64,000 nucleotides of DNA from Nothophaeocryptopus gaeumannii (taxonomy: Eukaryota > Ascomycota > Dothideomycetes > Mycosphaerellales > Mycosphaerellaceae): the NCBI GenBank assembly GCA_031771865.1, contig JASISA010000025.1:2356001-2420000 (forward strand). Direction: 5' to 3'. Positions 34,101 through 44,245 of the stretch are shown one piece after another (position 1 is the first letter of the stretch; each line of letters opens with the position of its first letter). A program made the translations under genes and the position numbers. Under the pieces are notes generated by a model that was not told the DNA's origin, searched no databases, and saw only the letters and a list, made by a program, of their open reading frames with translations.

Positions 34101-37100
34101 AGAGTGATCTGCCTTTCGACGAGAGCGTCTGGAGTCGGCAGAAAGTCTCTCGAAGGGATCTTTGGGAATTGAGGACCAACTGCTCCTTTTAGCTCTGATC
34201 GCCAGAACTCCTCCATGGTGGCTCGATCGATGTCGCGGAACCATTTGACGAAGTCCTTGATCTGGGTTGTTGTCTCGATGGCTCGGCCTTGTAGTGCGTT
34301 TGTCACTTGTTGTAGGATGAGGGGTTCGGACCAGCCGTCGTAGAGGACGTGATGGACTGTCCAGATCATGTACCTGGCGCCGTCGTTGGTGTCTTCTACA
34401 ATGGCGTAGCGGGCAAGAGGCTTGCCCAGCTCGACTTTCTCGGATCGATCGTCTTGCAGGTATCGAGCGAGGCTCTGAGGATGTCTCCATGTGATGTTCT
34501 CTTTCAAGACTACTTGTAGGAGTCCGGGCTCCTGGAGCTGAGCCGCGTGTGTGCGCAGAATTGGGATTGCCGCCACGACCTCTTCCCAGGCTTTCTTGTA
34601 TGCTTCGACAGAGATGTGCGAAGGAATACGAGCCACCCGCTGAGCAACGTACGCCTCTTTGCTCTTCAGCGAGAAGGTGAAGAGCGACTCCTGCGTCGGC
34701 GTGCAGCTGTAAATGTCTTCCACTGCAGCTGGATCTGCTCCGCGAGCCTGAGCAGCTTCAGCACGAGCCTCCTCGACAGAGCGAGAAATCATCGAGAACG
34801 CCGGCGTCTCTTTCTCTGCTTCTGAACTGCACTCTTCTGCTGCATTGGCCATTCCGGACAGTGAAGGGTTGCCGAATGTGTTTGCTACGCTGATGCTCAA
34901 TCCGTGTGTTTTACAGGCTGAGACAAGTCGCATGGCTGCTAATGAATCGCCACCTAGGACGAAGAAGTTGTCCACAAGACGGATGATCTCGGCGTCGATG
35001 TTCAGTATCTGGCTCCAGGCTAGTCTTAAACGTTGCTCGACGTCGGTGAGCTCTCGGTCTGAGGTCTTCGACGAGTCTTGACCCAGTTGTCGCAAGTCAA
35101 CAGTGACGCCAAAAGCTCGCAAGCGTTTTCGATCCGTCTTTCCAGAGATCAGGACTGGGATCTTGTTTACCGGAATGTACGCAGTTGGCACCATATATCT
35201 CGGCAAGACCTTGGTGATCTCAGCATTGGCGTTGGACAGCTGCTCACGCAACTCCGCAGGAAATTGCACAGATGCAATCTCATCGTCGTCTTGTCCACCA
35301 ACAGACTTGGAGGTAATGAAAGCAACCAGATTCGGCTGCCCTCCCTCCGGCTTGATCACTTCCGCAATGACGGTCGTTTCCGAAGGCAATCTGTCCCTCA
35401 ACTGACTCTCAATCTCGCCCAGCTCAACTCGTTGCCCTCGCAACTTCACCTGTGTATCCTTCCTCCCGGCAAACACAATCTCCCCGTTCCCAGCGGGATC
35501 CCACTTCCCCAAATCCCCAGTCTTATACAACCTCCCCTTCCGTCCTGGGAACCCATTATGCCCTGCGAGGAGCCATTTCGGATCTTCAATAAACGCCGCT
35601 TTCGTCTTCGCATCATCGTTCAAATATCCTTGCCCGACGATCGGTCCCTCGACAAATAATTCGCCCACGGCTCCTACGGGCATGAGTTTCTGGTCGTCAT
35701 CCGGATGCACGATCCACATACACGCCCCATTCCCCGGTCCTATGGAAATATATTCCCTCCCTGTCGCCGCGCTGGGGTTGACTGTACATCCTATCGTACA
35801 CTCGCATGGTCCATACCCGATTACGATCCTTGTGACTTGACCCCAGATATTCGCGTCGCGGGCTGAGACCGCTTCGCCTCCCAGACCTAAAGCAGAGAGC
35901 GAGGCGATTACGTCGGCATCGAGGATCCGTGCTACGGAGGGTGTTATTCCTGCGTAGTTTATACGCATGCTGCGCATAACGGCGTTGATGTCGTTGATCC
36001 TGTCCGCGTCGGAGGGGATACAGAGCGTTCCGCCTTTGGATAATGTGAGAAGCATGCTATCTATACTGACATCGAACGCGTACGATGCGAAATCTAGGAC
36101 CCGGGAGTGTTCTGTGTAGCCGACTGCTGCGGCGCGCGGGATGGCGGAGGAGGTATAGGTTGAATGGGAGATTTTCACTCCCTTTGGGGTTCCCGTGGAG
36201 CCTGAGGTGAAGATTATGTACATGAGGGTTGAGGTTGGGACGGTCGGTAAAGCTGGTCCATCTTCTGACTTGAATGAGGGTGGGAGTGTTTCTTCTTCGA
36301 TGATGAATTTCTCTCCTTCGGGGAGAACGGATGTGGCGAAGTCGACTTGTTTCCGCGAACAGAGCATCCTTTCCGCATCGACTTGATCTCTCATCCCTTG
36401 GAGACGAGCGAGTGGGAGGGATGGATCCATCATGGCGATTGTGGCTCCGACTTTCATTACTGCGAGGGTGGCGACGATGGTCCAGCGGGATTTTTCGAAA
36501 CAGATTGGGAGGACGTCGTGGAGTTGGACACCGGCATCTTTGAGTTTGAGGGCTGTGGCTGTTGAGTACTGATCGACTTGGGCGTATGTTAAGCTGCCGT
36601 CCCAGGAGTCAATGGCCACTTTGTCCGGGTGTTGCTGGGCTACCTCGGAGATCAGATCTTGCATGCAGAAGTCGTATGTGGGTGGCACTTCTCGATTCCA
36701 TGTCCAGATTGCATCGAGATCGAATCCAGTGGGCATGAGGAGATCTTGAATTGTGAAGTCCGGGTTTGATATGCAGAGCCGAGCTGTTTCGACCAAGGTC
36801 GCGATGTATCGACTTGCTGTGAAGCAAAGCATGTTGTCTGATCGCCATGTTGGTTCGATTGAGAGGCCGGCATCTTCGAGACAGACCTCTAGATGGAGGA
36901 TACCTTCCTCTTTGGCTTCTGGAGAATCTTGCGAGAGGGAGCTGGTGCTCAGCAAGATCGAGGCTCGTTGTTGTCCGTTCGCGAGTGGATCAATCTGTGC
37001 ATTCCCGATTTGGTTCGCAATCGCAGTCGTAGCTGCGCCAACGGTGGATTGGAGTCCTGATGTCAACTCTCGCGTCGACAATGAGTTGACTGAAGGCTTC

Positions 37101-37435
37101 TGTTCTGAATTCTGATCCTTGGATTGGAACGACCATTCGAAGGCGGCATCTCCTTCTCGTGTTCGTAGAAGCACAATCAGCCATGAGAGAAGAAGAATTT
37201 CATTCCGAATGCCTGTCAATGATGCCGGTTGTTCTGATTCGAGTCCTGGAATCTCATAATTCGTGGAGTGTAAGCCGATTTCCAAAGTCTCGGTTGAATT
37301 CTCCCCTGATCCGTTGGTATGGCTGTTGGTACCGCCGTTGTTATAGTCGTTGGTACGCCCATTAGCATGTCCATTGGTATGTCCATTGGCAAGTTGCTCA
37401 ATTTGCAAAGAGTCTTCATATCGGATAGAACCCAT
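31130..37435 (-). CDS. sidD: SidD/NPS6-type nonribosomal peptide synthetase for an extracellular hydroxamate siderophore
   Basis: A single-exon gene of 2101 residues, close to the length of SidD/NPS6. Order: a 260-residue N-terminal region (His/Asn/Gly-rich start, then a stretch resembling a remnant condensation domain); a full adenylation domain (about 265-790; FTSGSTGTPKG near 413, YKTGDLG, GRKDTQVKLRGQRVE, catalytic Lys in ISGKTDRK); carrier 1 (LGGDSL near 830); condensation 1 (HHVLYDG near 1030); a truncated adenylation relic (about 1360-1560) with only the late motifs, including TGD near 1410; carrier 2 (LGGDSV near 1612); and a terminal condensation domain (SHAQYDG near 1827). This A-T-C-dA-T-C layout is diagnostic. 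The enzyme would activate N5-acyl-N5-hydroxyornithine and join copies by ester bonds to fusarinine-type or related siderophores. All cluster neighbours agree. The final product cannot be fixed from sequence. Confidence 0.94.
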   Translation of the reverse strand: MGSIRYEDSLQIEQLANGHTNGHANGRTNDYNNGGTNSHTNGSGENSTETLEIGLHSTNYEIPGLESEQPASLTGIRNEILLLSWLIVLLRTREGDAAFEWSFQSKDQNSEQKPSVNSLSTRELTSGLQSTVGAATTAIANQIGNAQIDPLANGQQRASILLSTSSLSQDSPEAKEEGILHLEVCLEDAGLSIEPTWRSDNMLCFTASRYIATLVETARLCISNPDFTIQDLLMPTGFDLDAIWTWNREVPPTYDFCMQDLISEVAQQHPDKVAIDSWDGSLTYAQVDQYSTATALKLKDAGVQLHDVLPICFEKSRWTIVATLAVMKVGATIAMMDPSLPLARLQGMRDQVDAERMLCSRKQVDFATSVLPEGEKFIIEEETLPPSFKSEDGPALPTVPTSTLMYIIFTSGSTGTPKGVKISHSTYTSSAIPRAAAVGYTEHSRVLDFASYAFDVSIDSMLLTLSKGGTLCIPSDADRINDINAVMRSMRINYAGITPSVARILDADVIASLSALGLGGEAVSARDANIWGQVTRIVIGYGPCECTIGCTVNPSAATGREYISIGPGNGACMWIVHPDDDQKLMPVGAVGELFVEGPIVGQGYLNDDAKTKAAFIEDPKWLLAGHNGFPGRKGRLYKTGDLGKWDPAGNGEIVFAGRKDTQVKLRGQRVELGEIESQLRDRLPSETTVIAEVIKPEGGQPNLVAFITSKSVGGQDDDEIASVQFPAELREQLSNANAEITKVLPRYMVPTAYIPVNKIPVLISGKTDRKRLRAFGVTVDLRQLGQDSSKTSDRELTDVEQRLRLAWSQILNIDAEIIRLVDNFFVLGGDSLAAMRLVSACKTHGLSISVANTFGNPSLSGMANAAEECSSEAEKETPAFSMISRSVEEARAEAAQARGADPAAVEDIYSCTPTQESLFTFSLKSKEAYVAQRVARIPSHISVEAYKKAWEEVVAAIPILRTHAAQLQEPGLLQVVLKENITWRHPQSLARYLQDDRSEKVELGKPLARYAIVEDTNDGARYMIWTVHHVLYDGWSEPLILQQVTNALQGRAIETTTQIKDFVKWFRDIDRATMEEFWRSELKGAVGPQFPKIPSRDFLPTPDALVERQITLQTSKGSPFTMATLIRGAWALVASQYSGSNDVVFGETPTGRDISLPGVESVVGPLNATLPIRIRIDRMASVQSYLESIQQSILACAQYQHMGWQYIRKVSLDAQHACEAPTGLAIQPEPEYIGDDLGFEMGDVVHEALHFNPYPLMVACGMRKDGFRVCAGFDSSLIEVTHMERILAQLEVACEQLAGSFDKKMNEIDCLPQTELDQVWEWNSSPPLTFDTALGRLRADVSIHPGAAYPRVAVPWVCNPHNPGQLVPVGCVGELWLEGAFLPGEPIDPPAWLSAGSSSCPGRTGKLRPTGDMVQLQADGSVQFVRRKESLLQFQGHILDIAELEAHFARQLPSTSRAAAAVFRSQSEQELAVVVECQQTAQDAVDILNQDQALGSNTIIAKVSMNVVVALRKLEKFIQDNLPSYMAPSTYIVVDALPTNENGVDHRTLDALVGGIPSNVLSQLRESFKDAWSKSVAQSYLTDAEAILQSAWAQILNIPAEQIGVEDNFFRLGGDSVLAMKLVSKLRSQGHALTVADIFQNMRLDNAARVLKIGNASSDKVMAHKPFSTLGVSDVEQFLSDVIRPKLANPEWQIKDVCTVTDSQELDVQATVEAPRTSLQYTMLYFERAIEKKRLFSACEALCKTHDILRTVFVKDQSSTYQVVIDRLNAPTTISHSELDIKQAVSELCEKDNEACLRLGKPFFKAFYVQGRDHQTCLAVRLSHAQYDGVSLPRLLEDLELLYRGQAVTEYVPFPSYVAKIRAEPAGSKAREYWSKLLDGSCLSILEGQIGQPSDKASFQFKPVDISQRLEEVTTANLLLAAWALLLARRLKTSDVTFGNVTSGRTFDSSNLEAVAGPCYQFAPVRVPFQTQWTAMDLLRFVQKQSAETAAYDFLGFKAIKQCTQWPSEAAFFDSIVHHQDAAEDYDTMLFAGQICRVGILKPHGDAALPFKAVSFVQGGQTHVGVVGSERDAAFVGTIVGELATVVEELAGGVSGRLLSD

Positions 37436-38156
37436 GATGGTTGAAACAGTTTACCAGACCCAATAGACTGAACGAAAGACAGAACGAAGGCGAATTGTCA
37501 TTGATTCGAGACCTGCCTACGCTGTTATGCCTACACACCAAACTCACTACTTACCAAATCCGTACCATTGGCCCGTCCTTCGAAGCACCACCAACAACTC
37601 CAAACGAACCCATGCATAAAGAACCATGGTGGGCTGGTTTCCCAAGCAGCGACTTCGGCTGTTGCACTCCTCTCGTTAGGTACAGCTGAAGCACGCCCGA
37701 GACCAGCCGAGTGCGTGGCGGCTCGCGTGTGCACTACGGGAGGAGTGGACCGTCTACCCACACCCTTGTCATATACTAAAATTGGAGGCCAATATAGCGT
37801 GGAAATACGGAGGTAGGTCCCCACGCTGGGTTGCACCGTGATCTAATCTGATTGATAATGCCCGATGATCTAGCATGGTGGCTTGAGCTCTGGCCAGGTC
37901 ATTGTTACAGTCCTATTCCGAGGCACTTGCGATCTTTGGGATCGGGAGAACTGCTCTACTGGAGGGCCGATCCCGCTGAAATCGCTTATTGCGAACGCTT
38001 TTGAATCAGACGCTTGCCACGAGCTCATCCTACGGATGCAGTTGCAGAAGCAACGATCTGCAGAGGTTCACCGCGTGTTTTCGGAAAACGCCCACCGCAC
38101 ACTTGATCGATTGTCTGCTCAAAAAAATCAACTGGTATCGATTACACTCTAAGCTA
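37436..38156. other. Upstream region of the siderophore NRPS
   Basis: Promoter side of the NRPS and 3' side of the ABC gene. It contains ATCTGATTGATAA at 37846-37858, which overlaps parts of the iron-GATA consensus ATCWGATAA without matching it exactly. Confidence 0.45.
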
Positions 38157-41100
38157 TTACTCTGCAACCGTCTGGTGCATCACATTGATCCGATAACCAT
38201 CGGATCGTTCCAACAACTCTTCATGCGTCCCACGATCGACACACTGACCCGCTTCGATAAGAAAGATGACATTGGCTGTCCTGATTGTTCGCAATCGATG
38301 AGCAATTGCAATGACAGTGATTCCTTTTGCTGCTTTTTCGAGACCATCTTGCAGAAGCTTCTCGGACTCCGCATCTAAAGCACTTGTCGATTCGTCCAGG
38401 ATGAGCAGTCTCGGCTTTCGAACCAGTGCTCTTGCAATGGATAGACGCTGCTTTTGTCCTCCAGAGAACTGGTTGCCATTCGGTCCGCAAAGCGTTTGAT
38501 AGCCATCTGGCAATGCTTCGACGACATCGTGAATGTTGGCAAGTTTGCATGCTTCCTGAACCTCTTCCAAGCTTGCCTTGTGATTAGGCTTGGCGCCTAG
38601 TCCGATGTTGAACTCAATGCTGCCTTCGAATAGAACGCTCTCTTGCGGCACTAGCGAGATGTCGTTTCGGTAGGAGACGTCACGGTGCTTGGTCACATCA
38701 CACCCATCGATCAGGATCGCTCCAGACTCTGGCGTGTATAGTCGCTCCACTAGAGATATCAGTGTTGACTTTCCAGCGCCACTGGGTCCGACAAGCGCTG
38801 CGAATTGTCCTGGCTTGACTTCGATATCCAGACCTGTGAGGACTTTGACATCTGGACGAGCAGGATATGAAAAATGAACGTCCCGAAGCTCGACGCTGGC
38901 AGCTTTGTTGCTTGAAGCTGGAGACGTTTCGCTCTCAACAGTCGATTCCATGTCAGAGTCGGACGAGCTCTTCTCGTCAAGTGCCAATGGTCGCACATGA
39001 CCAGACCTCTTGTCTGAACCCATCTCGATAAGTGCCAGAATTCTCGCCATGGCCGCTCTCGCTTGTGACAGCTCCGGCGCAAGTGCGAACATTTGACTCC
39101 AGAGTAGAGCACCGACAAGTAAGGAGAAGACCACAATCAAGAACTGCGTTTGCGTGTAGTTTCCAGATGTGATCTGTTTCGCTCCCCACCAGTACGCCAG
39201 TGCATTCACGCAGTTGCCAAGGAAGTAGGTCATCGCTTGGCAAAGGCTTGCTTGCACCGACACTTTGAACGTATCTTTGCGTGGGCTTTTCAAGGAGCTT
39301 CGATATGTCTTCATCGTGGTGTCCTCCAAAGCAAGCGAGGCAACGGTCTTGATCGAGGAGATGGCCTCGACACCGATATCGACAGATTGCGTGTACGCCG
39401 TTTCATGCTTCTCTTCGAAATTCATCAATACGTGGAGTTCCAAAAGACCGGCTCCGAGCAACAGTGGCACGACAGACAAGCAGACCAGCGCAATCTTCCA
39501 TGCAATTATATGGGTCAGGATGATTGATCCGACAAGATTGACGCTGATTGACCAAAGAGTGCCGATAACAGAGCCGCTGAGTCCTGCCAAGGCTGCACCG
39601 TCTCGTGTAATGTACGCGAGTAGAGATGCTGGGTTGCGGCCTTCTGACTGGTGCCACTGCATGTCTTGCTCGAACAGAGACCTGAATGAGAGGACTCTGA
39701 CGGTGAACACGACCTTTTCGGACACCCAGCCAAACCCAGTCCAGCTGACGATGTTTGCAAAGAACTCGATGATGGCAAGAACGAAGAACATGAGCCCATA
39801 GAAGTTACCTTTCGAGGAGATGCTGCTAGGGCTATTGCAAGGACTCATGACTCCGACAGTGTTTCCGAAGATGACCGCCTCACCAGAGAAAGCTCCACCA
39901 ACGATTATTGAGCATAGAAGAGCGAAGACGATGATGATCAAGTGCGGTCGTAGGGTTGGAGCGTAGCCTTTCGCGAGAGACCAAAGGGAGCGGCGGGGAG
40001 TCTCAGGTTCTTCCTGTGCGTCTCCGTCGGCAGACGAAGGAGTCTCATTGGTGGAGAATCCAGCCTTCTTCTCGTCATCTCCGGCCTCCTCGTTGGCCAA
40101 ACTGCTCTTCTCAGCATCTGTGGTTGTTGCAGGAGATATGTGGCCATATTGATCAATGCTGTCTAGACTGGTTCGAGAATCGGTCTTGCCAGAGTTTGCT
40201 CCTAGTGTCTGCATACGGACCAACTTTGCGTAGCTGCCATCCTTAGCCATCAGCTCCGCATGGGTTCCTTGCTCCAGGATGTCACCCTTGTGCATCACAA
40301 CGATGTTGTCGGCATTAGTGATCGTGGATAGGCGGTGGGCAATGGTGATGACTGTTCTTCCAGTAGTCACGCTGGCAATAGCTCGTTGGATGCGTTGCTC
40401 ACTTGTTGAATCCAGGGAGGCAGTTGCTTCGTCTAGCACCAAGATAGGAGGATCTTTCACCAGGGCTCTAGCCAGAGCCACCCGCTGCTTCTGACCACCA
40501 CTGATGAGTCGTCCAGCCGCACCGACCATTGTACCATAACCATGCTGCAGTGCAGAGATGAAGTTGTGGGCATCAGCGAGCTCAGCCGCTCTTTGGACAA
40601 GAGAAACGATCTGGAGGACTTGTGGACCCTTCTCTTCTGCGGCAGAATTCATGTCTTGACCATCTCTGATCTCATTCGCGAGCTCAGCCAGAATGGAACC
40701 CGAGATGATGTCTTTTAATGCCGTGTGCTCAGGATTACTCGAGTTCACCAAACCATGTGCGATGTTCTCCAATAGCGATCGGTCCAGAAGAGAAGGTTCT
40801 TGTTGCACGAGACTAAGGAAGCTCCTCAGCTGGCGAACATCAAGATCGCGGACATCGTGGCCATCGAATAGAATCTGTCCATCTGTCGCATCGTACAGCC
40901 TCGTGACCATGCCAGCGATAGTCGATTTGCCACTCCCGGAGAGCCCAACGATGGCGGTATGCTTCTTCGCCGGAATTTTGAGATTGATGCTATTCAAGAC
41001 CTGGATTTCAGGTCTCGATGGGTAAGTGAAAGAGACATTGTTGAACTCAAAGCCGCCCTCTGCTTCTTGGAGATGGTGGCCCGATCCAGGAGTTCCATCT

Positions 41101-42194
41101 ATTAGTGGCTGGCGATCGATATCGTTCCGGAGCTTCATATACGATCCGACAGCCGCGCTGAAAAGGTGAATGAAGGGAGCGATCTGACTCAAAAGCAGTG
41201 TGGCTGTGAATGGCATTAGCGAAAGCTATCGAACTCATAGACCAGAATACTCACCTTCAACCATAATGAATATGACAGTGAAGACGGCACCGACCGTGAT
41301 GCCGCCTGAAGATGGATTCGCGATAGCGTGTGCAATCTGTTTACTCCCTTTCCAAAATGCCAAACCGTTCGCAGAGTAAGCAACAAAGTACAAGACTCCT
41401 GCCTGTATTCCAGTCGCCGTTGCCTTCTTGATACCCCCTGCTCGAGATACCCTGAGCTCCTTTGAGAACTTCTCTTCGAGGCGAGCATTGGCACCAAAGG
41501 CTTGCACCACAGTAAGATTCGACAGCGCTTCTGACGCAATTGAGGCTGCAGAAGCTGCGGCATCTGACATAGCTCCAGAGTACTTCTCGATGTAATGGCT
41601 TCCGACGAACGACATGATAAAATATGCCGGAAGCAGAGAGACAAGAATCCCAGCCAGCACTGCATCTTTGATGAAACCCACAATGTAAGTAGTCACAAAG
41701 AAGGACAACGCTGAGATGCAGATTCTGACCTTCTCGGCTGTGCCTGATCGAATCGCCTGAATGTCGCCGTTGAGTCGTGCTGCAATTTCTCCAGGAGGAA
41801 AACTGTCAAAGTAAAGCGGTTCTTGTCGCATCAAATTTCGGAGGTAAGTCTCTCGCAGTCTCTGCGCCAGCCGAGCGCCATTGAGACTCCAGCACAGCAA
41901 ATTGATGTAGATCGTGACGAATTGCGCTATGGCCAGGTAGATGATAATCAGGATCTTGCTGTTGATAGTGTTCTGATATCCCGATTCCTCGCTTGAGTCG
42001 TTGTCCGATGCAGCGCATGTCGCCGAGTTGAAGTTGTCCAAAAGCTGACCAAAGAGAACACCGATCAAGGGAAATGGCACGCCACTTGCAATTCCGCAGA
42101 TGGTGCCGACGATCAGCGTAGCCACGTCTCGACTTGATGGATTGCCAGCGAAAAGCAGACGGCAGTACGCCGTGATCTTCTCAAAGGTCTTCAT
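38157..42194 (-). CDS. Full-size ABC-B (MDR-type) transporter of the siderophore cluster
   Basis: Exons 42194..41255 and 41203..38157 give 1328 residues; the 51-nt intron starts GTGAGT and ends CAG. The layout is TMD1-NBD1-TMD2-NBD2. NBD1 has Walker A GLSGSGKST, signature LISGGQKQR and Walker B ILVLDEAT; NBD2 has GPSGAGKST, FSGGQKQR and LLILDEST, so both sites look competent. TMD1 has a short extracellular loop with Ser/Asp/Glu residues between its first two spans. An ABC-B gene next to the siderophore NRPS is a known feature of SidD/NPS6 loci. It could export the siderophore or its breakdown products; which one is not settled by sequence. An exact ATCAGATAA site lies 335 bp upstream of the ATG, in keeping with iron repression. 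Confidence 0.95.
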
Positions 42195-42977
42195 GGAGGC
42201 ACCAAGTCAATGGCGTTGACTCCTGTGATTGAGAGGGAGCATGACAGAGCCACTCTGCCGCGCTCTTCGACTTTCGATAGAAACATCGCAGACTGAGGAA
42301 GAGCCTGTGGCGCATTGCCCGAGCTCGGCGGAGCCATGTTACGTACAGGCTTGCACCGAATGGTAGTACGATTTGAGCAAAGTCTTGTGCAGCAACGGAT
42401 ATGTTCCAGCTCTGCTTCTGCAGCGCGCCGAGCAAGTGTGGTGCAATGTCGGTTGTCTGGCTCAGACTGTTCCTCTTCTCCACTCGCTCTAGTTCTAAGC
42501 ATTCACCTGCGCTAGTGCTTAGCTTCGGATCAGATAAAAAAATTCCTCGTGAAACCCTAAATTTGTTTCCCCCGCCCTCGAATCATTTCTCGCGCTGGAA
42601 TTTAGTCTTGTCACAGGTTGAGCCATCGTCGTTGTTGGTGTTGTACCACTCGCACGCCTCACACCGTCGCGGCTGGAGGACTAACTAATGCATACCCTGG
42701 TCCCATGCGTCAGACGACGATCTGGTAGCGTTCGCGGTGATGCAGCGACTGGGATCATCACACGACATCCCGGTTCTTTTTCCCTTCGCGTGGGTACTAG
42801 CCACTAGAAGTATTGCCAAGTGTTCGAGTACTTCTTGGACGACCTTGACTCGTAAGCAGAAACCAACCGACAAGCGAATGTACATGCTTGGCAAAGAGCT
42901 TTCTCCATCATCGACTCGTACGAACGTTCTGATTCCTCGCTACTAAGAAGTTGGCGTACAGCCAATGCACCCAAAGC
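42195..42977. other. Upstream region of the ABC transporter gene
   Basis: Promoter side of the ABC gene and 3' side of the SidH-like gene. It holds the GATA site listed separately. No extra gene seen. Confidence 0.5.
42529..42537 (+). promoter_or_regulatory. Iron-responsive GATA site, ATCAGATAA
   Basis: Exact match to ATCWGATAA, the extended site recognised by SreA-type GATA repressors of siderophore genes. It is 335 bp upstream of the ABC transporter start, inside the siderophore cluster. Confidence 0.6.
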
Positions 42978-43867
42978 TCATAACTTCGAATCGGTCCATC
43001 GCGGCGACCGCTTTTCTACAAAAGCTCTAACCCCTTCGGCAAAGTTCGGGCCCTTCACTAGACGAGGATACCACTCATCGGCTAAACTTGACACGGCCTC
43101 CTCCACGTTACCCATCTCCCAACTCATACGGATTCCTTTCCGCCCAACAATCAACGCATCGGGATTGTTACTGCACATCTGCTGCGCAAGTTTCACAGCC
43201 ACGCGTGCAACATCAGACGCTGAATCCACCAATCGATTGACCAGGCCCCAATCATGGAGTGTCTTTGCATCCACGCTTCTTCCGGTCAGCACCAGATCCA
43301 TCGTTCGCTGCAGGCCGAGTGTTCGCGTCAGCCGCGGTAGACAGCCAGCAACAGGCACAATGCCTCTTTTTACTTCGGGTAGCGCGAATGTTGCGGAAGT
43401 TGCTGCTACCACGAGATCGCAGTTGGCCACCATCTCGAAGCCTCCACCCATTGTGATCCCGTTGACGGCGGCGATGATCGGCTTCTTTCCAGCTCGGCGA
43501 GGGAGACCGGCCAATCCAGGCGCAGACATGTCGTTGACGACTCCTTTTCTGTTCAACTCATTCCACTCTGTTGCAAGAGGAATCAGTTCAGATCCATTCG
43601 CTTCCTGCAGCAAGAAGGGCAGTTACCATGCAGATCAGCTCCTGTGCAGAATGCTCGTCCATTGCCAGTGATTATGCCCACCCACAGACTCTCTTCTTGA
43701 TCGAAAAGTTCCCAGACTTCCGCGATCTCTTTGCTCGTCGCCTTGTCGATGGAGTTGAGCTTCGCTGTTCGATTCAGGGTGACCTGCACCACTCGCTCCG
43801 CCGGGAAGCTGACATAGAAGTTCTTGAAGTAGAGCGAGCTTAGATTCATTGCCAAGTAGCTGTTCAT
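42978..43867 (-). CDS. sidH: SidH-type peroxisomal enoyl-CoA hydratase (mevalonyl-CoA hydratase)
   Basis: Exons 43867..43627 and 43567..42978 give 276 residues. The 59-nt intron starts GTAACT and ends CAG, has a CTGAT branch site, and restores the family sequence CTGADLHEWNELN across the junction. It is a crotonase-fold enzyme: the oxyanion-hole region GRAFCTGADL, the AAVNGITMGGGFEM helix, and both catalytic Glu positions (GFEM and ALPEVKRG). The last three residues are SKL, a perfect type 1 peroxisomal targeting signal. In fusarinine-type pathways SidH dehydrates mevalonyl-CoA to anhydromevalonyl-CoA in peroxisomes, supplying SidF. It is divergent from the SidF-like gene, sharing a promoter of about 380 bp. 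The start could be the ATG at 43849 instead. The general ECH assignment is certain; the SidH identity rests on context and length. Confidence 0.92.
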
Positions 43868-44245
43868 CTTTCAAGCTCTTTGGGAGCCGCAGCTTGTCAG
43901 TAATATGTGATGTGTTGGACGATCTACCAGTTGTCCCGTATCGTAATAAGGTCGTATCTATACCCGGTGGACCACATGCAGATGTCAGGTCGTACCAACG
44001 TGCGCATTTGAGAGCCTGCATACGGATAATGGCTTCCGCTTGCGTGTGCCTAGTTTGCAGACATTGTTCTGGTTGTGCGCCTCTTCCAGGGATTCGTCTG
44101 ATCTTCCTCGACTACGGGAGAGGTGCAGCCCGGTCTTCTAGATCGTAAATGTGCCCCACTCGGGCGACTACTTACGTCTTTGGTAGTAGTACGTCTGTGC
44201 CGCGTGCTTTTACTCGGAGCTTCTCGCGTCAAGCTACGACGTGCA
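43868..44245. promoter_or_regulatory. Divergent promoter between sidH and sidF genes
   Basis: A 378-bp region between two start codons of opposite orientation, so both genes probably share control. Simple GATA cores occur (for example CGGATAATGG near 44017-44027), but no exact ATCWGATAA. Confidence 0.55.

Noticed and set aside
34090..36390. Plus-strand frames over the NRPS gene
   Set aside because: Antisense shadows of a single long conserved NRPS frame.
43605..43626. 22-nt intron in the SidH-like gene ending at the first CAG
   Set aside because: Too short and it breaks the family sequence; the 59-nt intron to 43568 has a branch site and restores ADLHEWNELN.
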